Shown in pieces: positions 21,254-30,640 of a stretch of DNA of 64,000 nucleotides. The DNA lies in contig NZ_JAMKMS010000004.1 of assembly GCF_023634655.1 (NCBI RefSeq), positions 186,001-250,000 of the forward strand, given 5' to 3'. A program made the position numbers and the translations under genes. Within the stretch, counting starts at the first letter, position 1; every line of letters starts with the position of its first letter. Source of the stretch: Vibrio methylphosphonaticus (GTDB taxonomy: Bacteria; Pseudomonadota; Gammaproteobacteria; Enterobacterales; Vibrionaceae). The notes under the pieces were generated by a model, which saw only the letters and a list, made by a program, of their open reading frames with translations, did no database searches and had not been told where the DNA came from.

Positions 21254-22024
21254 ATGAAAAAGTGGTTATTAGCTGCAGCGATTGTTGCAACAGCAGCGAC
21301 TGGAGTAGCACAAGCAAAGGAATGGAAAACAGTGCGCTTTGGCATTGAAGGTGCGTACCCTCCGTTCAGCTGGACTGAAGCAGATGGGTCTTTGAAAGGT
21401 TTTGACGTTGACATGGCGAATGCGCTTTGTGAAGAGTTGAAAGCAAAATGTGTCATCGTTCCTCAAGATTGGGATGGCATTATTCCTTCGTTATTAGCTC
21501 GTAAATATGACGCAATCATTGCCGCGATGTCGATTACGGAAGAACGTAAAAAGAAAATTGATTTCACTGGTAAATACGCACTGATCCCGAACAAATTTAT
21601 TGCTAAGAAAGATGCGGGTATCGATTTTGAAAATCTAAATGGTGTGAAAATCGGCGTACAACGTGCAACGACTCATGACAAATATCTAACCGACAACTTC
21701 GGCGATAGCGTTGAAATCGTACGTTATGGCTCATTCGATGAAGCTTATCTAGACCTAGGTAACGGTCGTATTGCTGCGGTACTTGGTGATGCGTCAGCAT
21801 TGGAAGACGGGGTACTTAAGAAAGACGGCGGAGAAGCATACGAATTCGTTGGTCCTTCTTTAACGGATCCAAAATGGTTTGGTGACGGCTTCGGTATTGC
21901 AGTGCGTAAACAAGATAAAGATCTTACTAAGCAATTGGATGCGGCAATCCTGTCACTTCGTGAGAAAGGTATCTATCAAGATATCGCTGCAAAATACTTT
22001 AACTACGACGTATACGGTGAGTAA
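21254..22024 (+). CDS. Periplasmic basic amino acid-binding protein (LAO/HisJ/ArtJ-like)
   Basis: Solute-binding protein of 256 residues, family 3 (SBP_bac_3). A Sec signal peptide of about 21 residues ends in AQA-KEW. The mature protein begins with the ligand-binding block VRFGIEGAYPPFSWTEADGSLKGFDVD (shown in part: GAYPPFSW, GFDVDMANALC), then IIPSLLARKYDAIIAAMSIT, typical of amino acid binding proteins. AGGAG lies seven bases before the ATG at 21254; the ATG at 21248 is too close to it. A terminator hairpin lies just after the gene and before the permease genes, which would give more binding protein than permease. The exact ligand is not certain. Confidence 0.9.
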   Translation: MKKWLLAAAIVATAATGVAQAKEWKTVRFGIEGAYPPFSWTEADGSLKGFDVDMANALCEELKAKCVIVPQDWDGIIPSLLARKYDAIIAAMSITEERKKKIDFTGKYALIPNKFIAKKDAGIDFENLNGVKIGVQRATTHDKYLTDNFGDSVEIVRYGSFDEAYLDLGNGRIAAVLGDASALEDGVLKKDGGEAYEFVGPSLTDPKWFGDGFGIAVRKQDKDLTKQLDAAILSLREKGIYQDIAAKYFNYDVYGE

Positions 22025-22049
22025 TTTACTCATCTAGTTACGCTTTGAT

Positions 22050-22079
22050 AAGGCTTGAGTGTTATCTCAAGCCTTTTTA
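22050..22079 (+). terminator. Internal terminator between binding protein and permease genes
   Basis: Perfect 10-bp stem AAGGCTTGAG / CTCAAGCCTT with a TGTTAT loop and a T-run. It lies inside the transport operon and probably allows only partial read-through to the permeases. Confidence 0.8.
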
Positions 22080-22146
22080 CCAAATAGGGCTCGATAACGT
22101 ATTTGGTAAGTTTATCAATATTTAAGTTTCGCTGTTGGAAGAAGCT

Positions 22147-22887
22147 ATGCTCGATTTACAAGGATATGAAGCCTCAATTTTAAAAGGGGCGGTGTTGACG
22201 ATAGAAGTCGCGGTGTTGTCGCTCATTCTTGCCATGCTTTTGGGCATGTTAGGTGCGTTGGCTAAACTTGCGCCTTATCGTTGGGCACGTGCGATAGCCA
22301 CGCTATATACAACCGTTATTCGCGGCATACCAGACTTGGTGCTGATGATGTTGATCTTCTTTGGCGGCCAGATTCTACTTAATAATAGCCTGTATGCGGC
22401 CAATGAATGGCTCAATAACTGGTTTACATCCAGTGATCCTAATCATGAGTGGACATCTTATTTACCGGATTATATTGATGTTTCACCGTTCATTGCCGGT
22501 GTTCTGACCATAGGTTTCATCTTTGGTGCGTATATGGCCGAGACCTTTCGAGGCGCCATTATGGCAGTTGACAAAGGTGAGATGGAAGCGGCTAAAGCCT
22601 ACGGTATGAGCGGCCCCATGGCTTTTCGACGTATCTTATTACCGCAGATGATCAGACATGCCTTGCCTGGCTTCGGTAACAACTGGTTAGTCTTATTGAA
22701 AACAACGGCGCTTGTCTCCATCATTGGTTTGGAAGACATGGTACGAGTAAGCTCGTTAGCGGCAGGGTCTACCAAGATGCCATTTACGTTTTACATGACG
22801 GTTGCGCTAATCTTTTTGTTTTTTACTGCGGTATCGACAGGCTTGCTCAAGCTAGTTGAACGCAAATTCAGTATTCATACGAGGTAG
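22147..22887 (+). CDS. hisQ: Basic amino acid ABC importer, permease subunit (HisQ-like)
   Basis: Inner-membrane permease of 246 residues, about five membrane segments. The EAA loop that contacts the ATPase is visible as EMEAAKAYGMSGPMAFRRILLPQMIRHALPG (shown in part: EAAKAYGMSG, ILLPQMIRHALPG). N-terminal ILKGAVLTIEVAVLSLIL matches the amino acid permease family. The ATG at 22147 is chosen, with GGAAG just upstream; the TTG at 22135 is less likely. It is separated by two bases from the next permease, so the pair is coupled. Confidence 0.88.
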   Translation: MLDLQGYEASILKGAVLTIEVAVLSLILAMLLGMLGALAKLAPYRWARAIATLYTTVIRGIPDLVLMMLIFFGGQILLNNSLYAANEWLNNWFTSSDPNHEWTSYLPDYIDVSPFIAGVLTIGFIFGAYMAETFRGAIMAVDKGEMEAAKAYGMSGPMAFRRILLPQMIRHALPGFGNNWLVLLKTTALVSIIGLEDMVRVSSLAAGSTKMPFTFYMTVALIFLFFTAVSTGLLKLVERKFSIHTR

Positions 22888-22889
22888 AT

Positions 22890-23567
22890 ATGGACTTTTC
22901 TATCATTATCGACAGTTTTCCTGTTTACCTTGACGGACTATGGACGACAGCATGGCTAGTATCACTGGCGCTTGTGATCGGTTTGTGTGTCGCCATACCG
23001 CTGGCAATTGCTCGAAATAGTAACAACTACTTTGCGATCGCACCTTCGTGGGCTTTTATCTATTTCTTCCGTGGCACACCGCTACTTGTCCAGCTTTATC
23101 TTATTTATTATGGTATGGATCAATTTTTCCCAGTCAAAGACACCTTGTGGGAGAATGCATGGTTCTGTGCGCTTGTCGCATTCGTACTAAACACGTCTGC
23201 GTATACGGCAGAGATTATCCGCGGTGCGATTAATGGTTTACCAAAAGGCGAAGTCGAAGCTGCCAAAGCGTATGGAATGGGGTATTGGAAAACCTATCGC
23301 CGAATCATTTTGCCAAGTGCGCTACGTCGTGCACTTCCGGCGTATAGTAACGAAGTGATCTTCATGTTACATGGTTCTGCCGTAGCAGGGATTGTGACTA
23401 TTATGGACTTAACAGGTGCAGCAAGGTTGGTAAACGCTCGCTACTATGCGCCTTTTGAGTCTTTCTTGGCGGCTGGCTTATTTTATATGGCGTTGACGTT
23501 TATTATTCTTTGGGTATTTAAAAACGCAGAAAAACGCTTCCTGGCGTATTTACGACCGTTAAGCTAG
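22890..23567 (+). CDS. hisM: Basic amino acid ABC importer, permease subunit (HisM-like)
   Basis: Inner-membrane permease of 225 residues. The EAA loop is EVEAAKAYGMGYWKTYRRIILPSALRRALPA (shown in part: EAAKAYGMGY, IILPSALRRALPA). The FFRGTPLLVQLYLIYYG segment is typical of the His/Glu/Gln/Arg permease family. It forms the heterodimeric channel with the preceding gene product. Last gene of the transport unit; a terminator follows. Confidence 0.88.
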   Translation: MDFSIIIDSFPVYLDGLWTTAWLVSLALVIGLCVAIPLAIARNSNNYFAIAPSWAFIYFFRGTPLLVQLYLIYYGMDQFFPVKDTLWENAWFCALVAFVLNTSAYTAEIIRGAINGLPKGEVEAAKAYGMGYWKTYRRIILPSALRRALPAYSNEVIFMLHGSAVAGIVTIMDLTGAARLVNARYYAPFESFLAAGLFYMALTFIILWVFKNAEKRFLAYLRPLS

Positions 23568-23622
23568 TGAGTGTTAATGTGAGTGGCTGTAAAGAGATGA
23601 TGGTCAATAAGTAATTGATAAT

Positions 23623-23659
23623 AAAAAGCGCCGTGGTTGAAACTCACGGCGCTTTTTTA
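23623..23659. terminator. Bidirectional terminator between hisM and xthA
   Basis: AAAAAGCGCCGTG, nine-base loop, CACGGCGCTTTTTT. Serves the convergent transport operon and xthA. Confidence 0.88.
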
Positions 23660-23723
23660 TTTTGGCACATGCCTATTCATGAGCGCTGTCTAGTCTTTGA
23701 TAATTAAATATCCGCGTTTCGTC

Positions 23724-24530
23724 TTACTTAAACGTTGACCAAATAGGTGCATGGTCAGAAGGTTTCTCTATGCCACGTAGTTCGTAGTCAATACCCGCTT
23801 CGACACATCGAGTTGATAGCGGTGGGGTGGCGAGAACAACATCGATTCGCAGCCCGCGGTTGTCAACAAATCCTTTTGAACGGTAGTCAAACCATGAAAA
23901 TTGATCATCAACATTGGGGTGTAATTGACGGAAAGTATCAATAAAGCCCCAGTCAAGTAGGCGCTTTAGCCACTCTCGCTCTTCTGGTTGAAATGAGCAT
24001 TTGCCCGTTTTGAGCCAGCGCTTTTGGTTAGGAGCACCAATGCCAATATCTAAGTCTATCGGGCTGATATTTATATCGCCCATAATGATGACCTCGTCTT
24101 CAGGCGTGTGGTGTTCATCTAAATAAGTCATTAGGTCGTTGTAAAATTCACGTTTATACGGGAATTTAGTTTCATGAGCGATGTTGTCACCCTGAGGAAA
24201 GTAGCCGTTGAGCACCGTGACTTTTTTACCCTCTTCATTATCAAACGTTGCCATGATCATGCGTTTTTGATGGTCGTCGTTATCGGTAGGGAACCCGTAC
24301 TGCACAGATGTTGGTTTGTGCTTACATAGCATCGCTACGCCATAGTGTGCTTTTTGGCCATGAAAATAAACGTGATAGCCCATGGCTTCGACGTCTTCAA
24401 TTGGAAAGGCATCATTATGTACTTTGATTTCCTGTAGTCCGATCACATCGGGCTGGTGTTTATCAATGACGGCTTGCAACTGATGCAGTCTGGCTCTGAG
24501 TCCATTGATGTTAAAACTGATGACTTTCAT
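23724..24530 (-). CDS. xthA: Exodeoxyribonuclease III
   Basis: XthA, 268 residues, the E. coli length. A magnesium-dependent AP endonuclease and 3'-5' exonuclease of base-excision repair (EEP superfamily). Motifs: [10 protein letters not shown] at the N-terminus, GLQEIKVHN with the metal-binding Glu, [16 protein letters not shown] with catalytic Asp-Asn, and the C-terminal PSDHAPIW with the catalytic Asp-His. The start codon has only a poor ribosome site, but the N-terminus is typical of the family. Divergent from the chemoreceptor gene. Confidence 0.96.
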   Translation of the reverse strand: MKVISFNINGLRARLHQLQAVIDKHQPDVIGLQEIKVHNDAFPIEDVEAMGYHVYFHGQKAHYGVAMLCKHKPTSVQYGFPTDNDDHQKRMIMATFDNEEGKKVTVLNGYFPQGDNIAHETKFPYKREFYNDLMTYLDEHHTPEDEVIIMGDINISPIDLDIGIGAPNQKRWLKTGKCSFQPEEREWLKRLLDWGFIDTFRQLHPNVDDQFSWFDYRSKGFVDNRGLRIDVVLATPPLSTRCVEAGIDYELRGIEKPSDHAPIWSTFK

Positions 24531-24709
24531 GGGAGATGGTCCTGTATTTTTCCGATCCGATTACAGAAATACTAGCATTGTCATAGAGATGGGTATACTT
24601 CAAATTATTGAGCTAGAGGTGTAATCATGTTGTAATAAAAAGCTCAATAAAAAGGATGTTCTGTCGATAACATCTCTATATGGATAACCGTTTGCGAAAA
24701 GGATGTATT

Positions 24710-26827
24710 ATGCGAACTCTCTCCGTTCAGTGGAAAATTACGATTTTAGCCGGCTGTTGTTTATTATTTACTTCTCTCGCGCTGATTAGTTTTTCACTTT
24801 ACAACGCCACCAATAATCAAAAAGCCACACAGCAACTTAGTTCTCAGTCTGTCGTAGATAAATCGGAGGCGTTATTAGAAGCGCGGGCCGAAATTAATGC
24901 TCGGGAAGTCAAAGACTATTTCAGCGAAGCGATTTTTCGAGCAGAGATGCTTATTTCTAACGCAGTATTTCAAAAGTCGAACGCGGAAGAGAACTTTGTG
25001 CCAAGCGAAGACTTACGTACCGCGTTAGATGAAATGCTTCGTAAAGCCGTTATTCAGTTTCCTTCAATTGAAGGGGCGTACTTAGTCTTTAAACCAAATC
25101 GACTCGATGGCGAAGACTCAAATTATGAAGGGGCGGATTATGTCGGCTCCAATGAACGCGGTCAGTTTGCCACTTACTGGAAAATTACGGAGACGGGTGA
25201 AAATGCCAATCGCCAGGTATTGAGTCAGGCTGATCTCGATAATCTTGCAGACGCGGAACGATTCTACTGTCCGTTGGCGACAGAATCTGCCTGTGTAAGT
25301 ACACCCAAGGCAACGCAAATAGGGGGCAGCACGCACTTAAGTTCCTCGTTATCGCTGCCAATTGAAGTTGATAACATGATTATTGGCTTTTTAGGTATTG
25401 ATTTACGTCTAACGCAACTAGCACAAACTGTCACGCAGTCGGATACGAGTTTGTTTGGGGGAGATGGTCAGGTCAACATTGTCAGTTTAAATGAGTCAGT
25501 GATTGCCAGTGATAACCCTGAGATAAAAGCAGGTACGCCATTTGTCAGCTCTGTTTTGTCAAACGATCAAGTAACGGACTTGATGTTTGGAGAAGAAGCG
25601 GTAATCCAATGGAGTGCCGATGGTGAATGGTTAACCGTGTTTAACCCAATCTCTATTGCCAATCAAACTTGGGGCGTATTTTTTGATATGCCAAGAAGTT
25701 CGGTATTAAGCGATGCGATTCGCCTAGATCAAACGCTGTCATCTCAATTAGAAGAGGGGATCGTTAGTGAGATCATAGTTGGTGCTGGATTCGTGATTAT
25801 TGGCTTAGTTATTATCGGTGTTATGTCTCATAGCTTGGTAAAACCCATTCGTGAAGTTGTATCGAGACTAGAGGATATTGCCACAGGTGAGGGAGACTTA
25901 ACGCAGCGATTAGACGTTAAGTCTGGAGATGAGATAGGTCAGCTAGCCACGCAGTTTAATGCCTTTTTAGAGAAGCTACAGTCAACTATTTCACAGGTTG
26001 CCACGACGTCAAAACAAGTCATTGAAACGGCGGAGCAGGCGAAGTCGACGGCTGCATCGAGTCGAGTGAGTTGTGACTCTCAGTTTAGAGAGGTGGATTT
26101 AGTCGCGACAGCGTCGGAAGAAATGACACAAACGGCGTCGTTAGTGGTACAAAATGCGGAAACAGCAGTCCAAGCTGCCGCCTCCGCTAATGACTCAGCT
26201 AGCCAAGGGCAAGAAGTCGCTGAACTGTCTGCCGCTGAAATGGTCAGATTGGTTGAGCAAATGAAAGCCACCGTACCAATTGTCGAAGAGTTGGCACAGA
26301 ATAACGCCAATATCACCGCTATTTTGGCCGTCATTGAGGGGATTTCTGAGCAAACCAATCTACTTGCGCTTAACGCAGCGATAGAAGCTGCTCGTGCAGG
26401 AGAGCAGGGACGGGGTTTTGCTGTCGTTGCGGATGAAGTGCGTAATTTAGCTAGCCGCACACATGATTCGGTCGGCGAGATCCGTGAAGTGATCGAGCGT
26501 GTGCAAACTGGCACAAAAGATGTGGTGAATGCCATCCAACAAGGATCTCAATTAGCGGATTCCACAGCAACACATGTCCAACAGGCAGTGACATCGCTGA
26601 GTAGGATCTTTGAATCTATTTCTGCGATTAATGATATGAACTCACAAATCGTTAAAGCGGCGGAAGAGCAGCAGTCGGTGTCAACGGAAGTGAATCAAAA
26701 TGTCACTAATATCCGTGATTTGAGTGCTAAGATCTTGCAGCAAGCGGGTGAGTCAGAAAATGTCGGTAACGATATTTACAAATTGTCATCGCAGCAGCAG
26801 ACGTTGATGAATCAATTTAAGGTGTAG
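24710..26827 (+). CDS. Methyl-accepting chemotaxis protein
   Basis: Chemoreceptor of 705 residues. TM1 is at about residues 8-30, followed by a periplasmic sensor region of about 320 residues that looks like a double Cache domain, TM2 at about 353-376, HAMP at about 377-430, and a signalling domain whose hairpin tip has [20 protein letters not shown] at about 546. The C-terminus ends without the NWETF-type pentapeptide for CheR/CheB. The ATG at 24710 is chosen because of GGAT at seven bases; an ATG at 24680 would add ten residues. The ligand is unknown. Cache receptors often bind amino acids, and an amino acid importer is nearby, but that link is only suggestive. Confidence 0.92.
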   Translation: MRTLSVQWKITILAGCCLLFTSLALISFSLYNATNNQKATQQLSSQSVVDKSEALLEARAEINAREVKDYFSEAIFRAEMLISNAVFQKSNAEENFVPSEDLRTALDEMLRKAVIQFPSIEGAYLVFKPNRLDGEDSNYEGADYVGSNERGQFATYWKITETGENANRQVLSQADLDNLADAERFYCPLATESACVSTPKATQIGGSTHLSSSLSLPIEVDNMIIGFLGIDLRLTQLAQTVTQSDTSLFGGDGQVNIVSLNESVIASDNPEIKAGTPFVSSVLSNDQVTDLMFGEEAVIQWSADGEWLTVFNPISIANQTWGVFFDMPRSSVLSDAIRLDQTLSSQLEEGIVSEIIVGAGFVIIGLVIIGVMSHSLVKPIREVVSRLEDIATGEGDLTQRLDVKSGDEIGQLATQFNAFLEKLQSTISQVATTSKQVIETAEQAKSTAASSRVSCDSQFREVDLVATASEEMTQTASLVVQNAETAVQAAASANDSASQGQEVAELSAAEMVRLVEQMKATVPIVEELAQNNANITAILAVIEGISEQTNLLALNAAIEAARAGEQGRGFAVVADEVRNLASRTHDSVGEIREVIERVQTGTKDVVNAIQQGSQLADSTATHVQQAVTSLSRIFESISAINDMNSQIVKAAEEQQSVSTEVNQNVTNIRDLSAKILQQAGESENVGNDIYKLSSQQQTLMNQFKV

Positions 26828-26914
26828 CGGCGATACGCTAGAGCGGCTATTGGTGGAGAAAGAGATGCAGCGTAGTTGAGCCTACGCCTTTTCTTTGCTT
26901 ATGCTTTTTAAGCC

Positions 26915-26947
26915 ACTTAGCGTTTCATTTTGAAGCGCTAAGTTTTA
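26915..26947. terminator. Terminator after the chemoreceptor gene
   Basis: Thirteen-pair stem ACTTAGCGTTTCA / TGAAGCGCTAAGT (one G-T pair) with a TTT loop and TTTT tail, between the convergent chemoreceptor and rsmS genes. Confidence 0.75.
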
Positions 26948-26964
26948 ACTGGGCGAATGACAAA

Positions 26965-27135
26965 TCAGATTGATGATTGATCTTGCTCGATCTGACGTAG
27001 TAAATCCGCGCGCACCATATCAAGCGCTTTGAGCGCGACTTCTGGAGAGATGTCATTGCTCTCTAATAAATAAATAAGATCAACCGCCAGTTTAACGTCT
27101 TCAGGCGCATGCTCTAAACCTTGATTTGTTGTCAT
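26965..27135 (-). CDS. rsmS: RsmS/YbaM family small protein (DUF2496)
   Basis: Small protein of 56 residues. It starts MTTNQGLEHAPEDVKLAVDL, continues IYLLESNDISPEVALKALD and ends with a charged helix. This matches the YbaM/RsmS family (DUF2496), which in enterobacteria follows priC, as here. RsmS was described in Pectobacterium as a pleiotropic regulator of the Rsm pathway; its function in Vibrio is unknown. The start overlaps the priC stop as TAATG, so it is translated by coupling. Confidence 0.8.
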   Translation of the reverse strand: MTTNQGLEHAPEDVKLAVDLIYLLESNDISPEVALKALDMVRADLLRQIEQDQSSI

Positions 27136-27641
27136 TATAGAAACTTCTCACTTTCATTAATTTGATGTTCGATGTTGAGCAAAGCTGCTCGACAACGTTG
27201 CAATCGCTGTTCAGCCACTTGCCATTCTTGTTCAAGCTCGTCCTTATTTCCCCCAGATCCTAACAGACTTTCTTTATGCCTGACCAATGCACATAATCGG
27301 GCTTCCCATTCTTTGTGCTGACGCAATTGGCTATGCAGGTCTTGCGACTCTTGGGCGTTAGGATTGGACTGAGCAAATGGCGCAAGGGCTCTTTCTAACG
27401 CTTCGAGTTGAGCCACTAGGCGATCCGCTAAGTACTGGGCTTTAGTTAGAGAAATTGAAGGAGACGAAAGCTGCCTTAGGTTATCTTTTGCTTCATGAAC
27501 GCACGGTGAAAGAAAACGAGAGGATGCATTGAAAAGTTGATCATCGAATAACAGCACGGTGCTCTTTTTCCGCTCCGCATCATAGGCGGCGGCCGATTGA
27601 CGTAGTTTTTCTAAACGAGTATGCAAATCCTTGAGTTTCAT
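27135..27641 (-). CDS. priC: Primosomal replication protein N'' (PriC)
   Basis: PriC-type protein of 168 residues, almost wholly alpha-helical and charged, with LHTRLEKLRQSAAAYDAERK at the start and LFNASSRFLSPCVHEAKDNL in the middle, as in the family. PriC reloads the DnaB helicase at collapsed replication forks independently of PriA-PriB. Its pairing with rsmS downstream supports the assignment. Confidence 0.85.
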   Translation of the reverse strand: MKLKDLHTRLEKLRQSAAAYDAERKKSTVLLFDDQLFNASSRFLSPCVHEAKDNLRQLSSPSISLTKAQYLADRLVAQLEALERALAPFAQSNPNAQESQDLHSQLRQHKEWEARLCALVRHKESLLGSGGNKDELEQEWQVAEQRLQRCRAALLNIEHQINESEKFL

Positions 27642-27710
27642 CTTTCTGTCTCAGTGGTCAGTCGCACAGTAATTATAGAGTGCTTGATATTGGTGCGGGT
27701 GTTCAAAGCG

Positions 27711-27779
27711 AAGCCTTGCCATTAAAACCTAAGCTTTGCCATTCAAGCCTATAAAATCAGGTATCTAAAACCAGGCATC
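27711..27779 (-). repeat. Short tandem duplications at the 3' end of the TauE/SafE gene
   Basis: Two adjacent 20-mers (27711-27730 and 27731-27750, 17 of 20 identical, core TTGCCATT) followed by two adjacent 14-mers (27752-27765 and 27766-27779, 12 of 14 identical). The last 14-mer lies in the final codons of the permease gene. Confidence 0.7.
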
Positions 27780-28535
27780 GTAAGCCAGTTTAATGGCAAG
27801 AATACTTACCACGGTGACAAAAATAGGGCGAATGAACTTACCGCCAAATTTAATTGCCGAATGGGCTCCGATATAAGCACCAGCCATGAGACAAACACCC
27901 ATGGTGAGTCCTAGTACCCAGTTAATATGGCCGAGGAACGCAAACGTCACTAACGATGTAAAATTACTGGTGAAGTTCATGGCTTTCGCCAACCCAGAAG
28001 CAAGGAGAATATTTAACCGATATAACGCCATTGAACTTACCGTCCAAAATGCGCCAGTTCCAGGGCCAGCTACACCGTCATAGAAGCCAAGTGACAAGCC
28101 TTGTAGGTATTGCTTACGGTTGAATTTAGGGCAGCCTTTGTTAACACCATTGCCATCGGCACTCGGTGATTTATGAAAAACGGTATACAGAGCCGCGGCA
28201 AGAATGACGAGAGGTAATACTTTTTCCAACCACTCTGTTGAAATCATATCCACGACAAATGTACCCAAGGTGGCACCAATCAGCGTGGCGATAAACGCTC
28301 TTTTCCAGCACTCTGGGTTAAACAGCCGTTTACGATAGTAAGTAAACGCCGCCGTGGATGAGGCGAACGTCGCCGCTAATTTGTTGGTGCCAAGGGCAAT
28401 ATGAGGAGGTAGCCCAAGAGAAAGCAAGGCGGGCACCGTGAGCATACCGCCACCGCCGGCAACCGCATCGATAAAGCCTGCCACAAATGCGACGAGCGCA
28501 AGCACCACTAACATGCTTGGTTCAATAAATTCCAT
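27765..28535 (-). CDS. TauE/SafE family permease (YfcA-like)
   Basis: Inner-membrane protein of 256 residues with about eight hydrophobic segments, of the TauE/SafE family of sulfite or organosulfonate exporters. The N-terminal GFIDAVAGGGGMLTVPALL block and its internal counterpart SLGFYDGVAGPGTGAFWTV are the duplicated half-motifs of the family. Substrate is not known; the E. coli homologue YfcA is also uncharacterised. It starts 14 bases after the dinG stop and may be co-transcribed with it. Confidence 0.9.
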   Translation of the reverse strand: MEFIEPSMLVVLALVAFVAGFIDAVAGGGGMLTVPALLSLGLPPHIALGTNKLAATFASSTAAFTYYRKRLFNPECWKRAFIATLIGATLGTFVVDMISTEWLEKVLPLVILAAALYTVFHKSPSADGNGVNKGCPKFNRKQYLQGLSLGFYDGVAGPGTGAFWTVSSMALYRLNILLASGLAKAMNFTSNFTSLVTFAFLGHINWVLGLTMGVCLMAGAYIGAHSAIKFGGKFIRPIFVTVVSILAIKLAYDAWF

Positions 28536-28549
28536 GGAGACCTGTCACC

Positions 28550-30640
28550 TTAGTATTCGATAGTTCTTTTAAATGGGGGTAGGGAATCGAGAAGTGACTT
28601 GCCATACCTTTTTGTTACGATGCGCCTGTCTAGAATATACAAGGTACCGCAATCTCTTTCTTTACGTAATAGACGTCCGGCTGATTGTATCAGCTTTTTA
28701 CTGGCCTCAGGAACTGTAATCTGTAGAAATGGATTGCCGCCTTTACGTTCGATATATTCGGCATGCGCTTGTTCAATCGGTGAAGTCGGTACTCCAAATG
28801 GTATTTTGGTAATAATGAGGTTTTCAAGTAACTCTCCAGGCAGATCTAGCCCTTCAGAAAAGCTGCCGGTGCCAAAAAGTACACTGGTTTTACCGCATTG
28901 AGTCAGTGTTTTATGTTTATTTAGAATTTCTGTGCGTGATGTTTCGCCCTGGATCTGCAGGTGCCAGCCTTTTAAGGCAAATTTGCCTTTAATGTCGTTA
29001 GCGACTTGGTTCATCTGCCAATAGGAAGAAAACAGCACCAGATTACTTTTACCATGGGCGATGTACTGCATCAGTTTTTCTTTCAGCTCATCGGTAAACG
29101 GCGTGGCCTGTGGTTCATATTTCATTTTTGGCACAATAAGTTCAGCTTGATTAGCGTAATCAAACGGTGACGCCAGCGCCAAAAATTGCACGCCATCTTC
29201 TTCTTTTTGACTAATGCCACTTTGGTGGCAAAAGAAAGAAAATGAATTTAACGCTCGCATGGTGGCCGAGACCAACACCGCGCCAATGCAACGAGACCAG
29301 ATCTGCTGGTCGAGCTGCCAACCCACTTCTAAAGGCGACACGCTAATAATATGGTCGTTATCGCGCTCTTTACTCTGTTCAATCCAGCGCGCAAGTGGCG
29401 CGCCTTTTTCTTTCTTAGGCTCACTCATGAGCCGCCATACGGCCGCGAGGTTCTCAAACCTTTGAATATAAAAGCCCAGCTCTGCTAGTGCTGGCTCGGC
29501 GAGTTTAGCGGCAATTTCGCCATCTTTGAGGCGTTCTGAAATCAAATCCGCTATTTTACCTGAGGCTTGTGCGCCTTTTTGAGTGATAGATTTTAGATCT
29601 TTCGCTTGTGTTTCAAGCCACGTCGGCAATTCCCCATCTTCAAACCGGCAATAGCTTTCTTCAAAGGTAAGGGATGAACAGAAGGTATTCACTTCCCCCA
29701 GTATTGGTATAAGTTGCTGAATCGAATCTTGCAATTCATTGCGAAAACGACCAACGCGCTTTTCATCGGCCAGTCCAGAGAACTTCGATACCGCTTGGTT
29801 TAGCCGCTCTAACCAACTCACTGCCCCTTTTAATGTCGATGAGGCTGAAGCGTGGTCTCGGGCGACATGGGGTAAGTGATGGGCTTCATCAAAGATAAAA
29901 ATGGTATTTTCCGGTTCAGGCAAAATCACGCCACCGCCTAGATCGGCGTCGGCCATGACTAAGCTATGGTTAGCAATAATGACATCATTTTTGTCTAGCT
30001 CTGAACGTGCTTTGGCAAAAGGGCACTGTCGATGGGCCGGTAGACCGCTATTACAGCTATGCTTTTCACTCACAATAGTTTGCCAAATAGCGTCATCAAT
30101 GGGCGCTGGCCAAGAGTCTCGGTCACCATTCCACTTATTGTTCGACAATTTTTCGTACATATCATGAAGTTGTTTGATATCACTTTTCTTGGGCTTGGAC
30201 TCAAACATGGCAAGCTGGCTGTTATCAGTATCCCCTTGGCCAGCGCCGCACGCTACGGCTAACTTTTCTGCGCAGCAATAGCGCTGACGACCTTTGGCAA
30301 TGATAAAAGAGAAATTTTGGTCAGTAATACGTCGAAACAAAGGTAAATCTTTATCAAGTAACTGCTCTTGCAGTGCCACCGTCGCAGTAGAGATGACTAT
30401 TTTGCGATTGTTTTGCACGGCGATAGGAATCGCTGCCATTAAATAAGACAGACTTTTGCCAATGCCTGTCCCTGCCTCCGCGACAATAATACGCGTCGAC
30501 TTGTGGTATTGACCAAGTAACGTCTTGGCAATTTCAGACACGAGGTAGTTTTGTGCACGTCTAGGGACGAAGTTATCCAGTTGATGTTGCAGGTTTTGAT
30601 AACTTTGGCGAATTGATGATTGTATTTTACTGGTTGTCAT
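28550..30640 (-). CDS. dinG: ATP-dependent DNA helicase DinG
   Basis: DinG, 696 residues, a superfamily 2 (XPD-like) 5'-3' helicase with an iron-sulfur cluster, active on R-loops and forked DNA. Walker A is in EAGTGIGKSLSYL, the DEAH box is FIFDEAHHLPHV, and motif VI is LIQSAGRLLRKERDCG. The cluster cysteines are in GRQRYCCAEKL, AVACGAG, KHSCNSGLPAHRQCPF. The start at 30640 (MTTSKIQSSIRQ) is preferred over the ATG 12 codons upstream. Its location next to the OmpT-type porin matches V. cholerae, as I recall that genome. Confidence 0.94.
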   Translation of the reverse strand: MTTSKIQSSIRQSYQNLQHQLDNFVPRRAQNYLVSEIAKTLLGQYHKSTRIIVAEAGTGIGKSLSYLMAAIPIAVQNNRKIVISTATVALQEQLLDKDLPLFRRITDQNFSFIIAKGRQRYCCAEKLAVACGAGQGDTDNSQLAMFESKPKKSDIKQLHDMYEKLSNNKWNGDRDSWPAPIDDAIWQTIVSEKHSCNSGLPAHRQCPFAKARSELDKNDVIIANHSLVMADADLGGGVILPEPENTIFIFDEAHHLPHVARDHASASSTLKGAVSWLERLNQAVSKFSGLADEKRVGRFRNELQDSIQQLIPILGEVNTFCSSLTFEESYCRFEDGELPTWLETQAKDLKSITQKGAQASGKIADLISERLKDGEIAAKLAEPALAELGFYIQRFENLAAVWRLMSEPKKEKGAPLARWIEQSKERDNDHIISVSPLEVGWQLDQQIWSRCIGAVLVSATMRALNSFSFFCHQSGISQKEEDGVQFLALASPFDYANQAELIVPKMKYEPQATPFTDELKEKLMQYIAHGKSNLVLFSSYWQMNQVANDIKGKFALKGWHLQIQGETSRTEILNKHKTLTQCGKTSVLFGTGSFSEGLDLPGELLENLIITKIPFGVPTSPIEQAHAEYIERKGGNPFLQITVPEASKKLIQSAGRLLRKERDCGTLYILDRRIVTKRYGKSLLDSLPPFKRTIEY

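Noticed and set aside
22135..22146. TTG start for the HisQ-like permease, and similar TTG starts at 12037, 14038, 54462 and 59752
   Set aside because: Each has a downstream ATG with a better ribosome binding site and family-consistent N-terminus.
27143..27157. SypG-like element TTCTCA-CTT-TCATT in priC
   Set aside because: Mismatch in the consensus, lies in coding sequence of a housekeeping gene, no -24/-12 site.
29214..30262. Several plus-strand frames opposite dinG
   Set aside because: Antisense shadows of a conserved helicase gene with all motifs in place.
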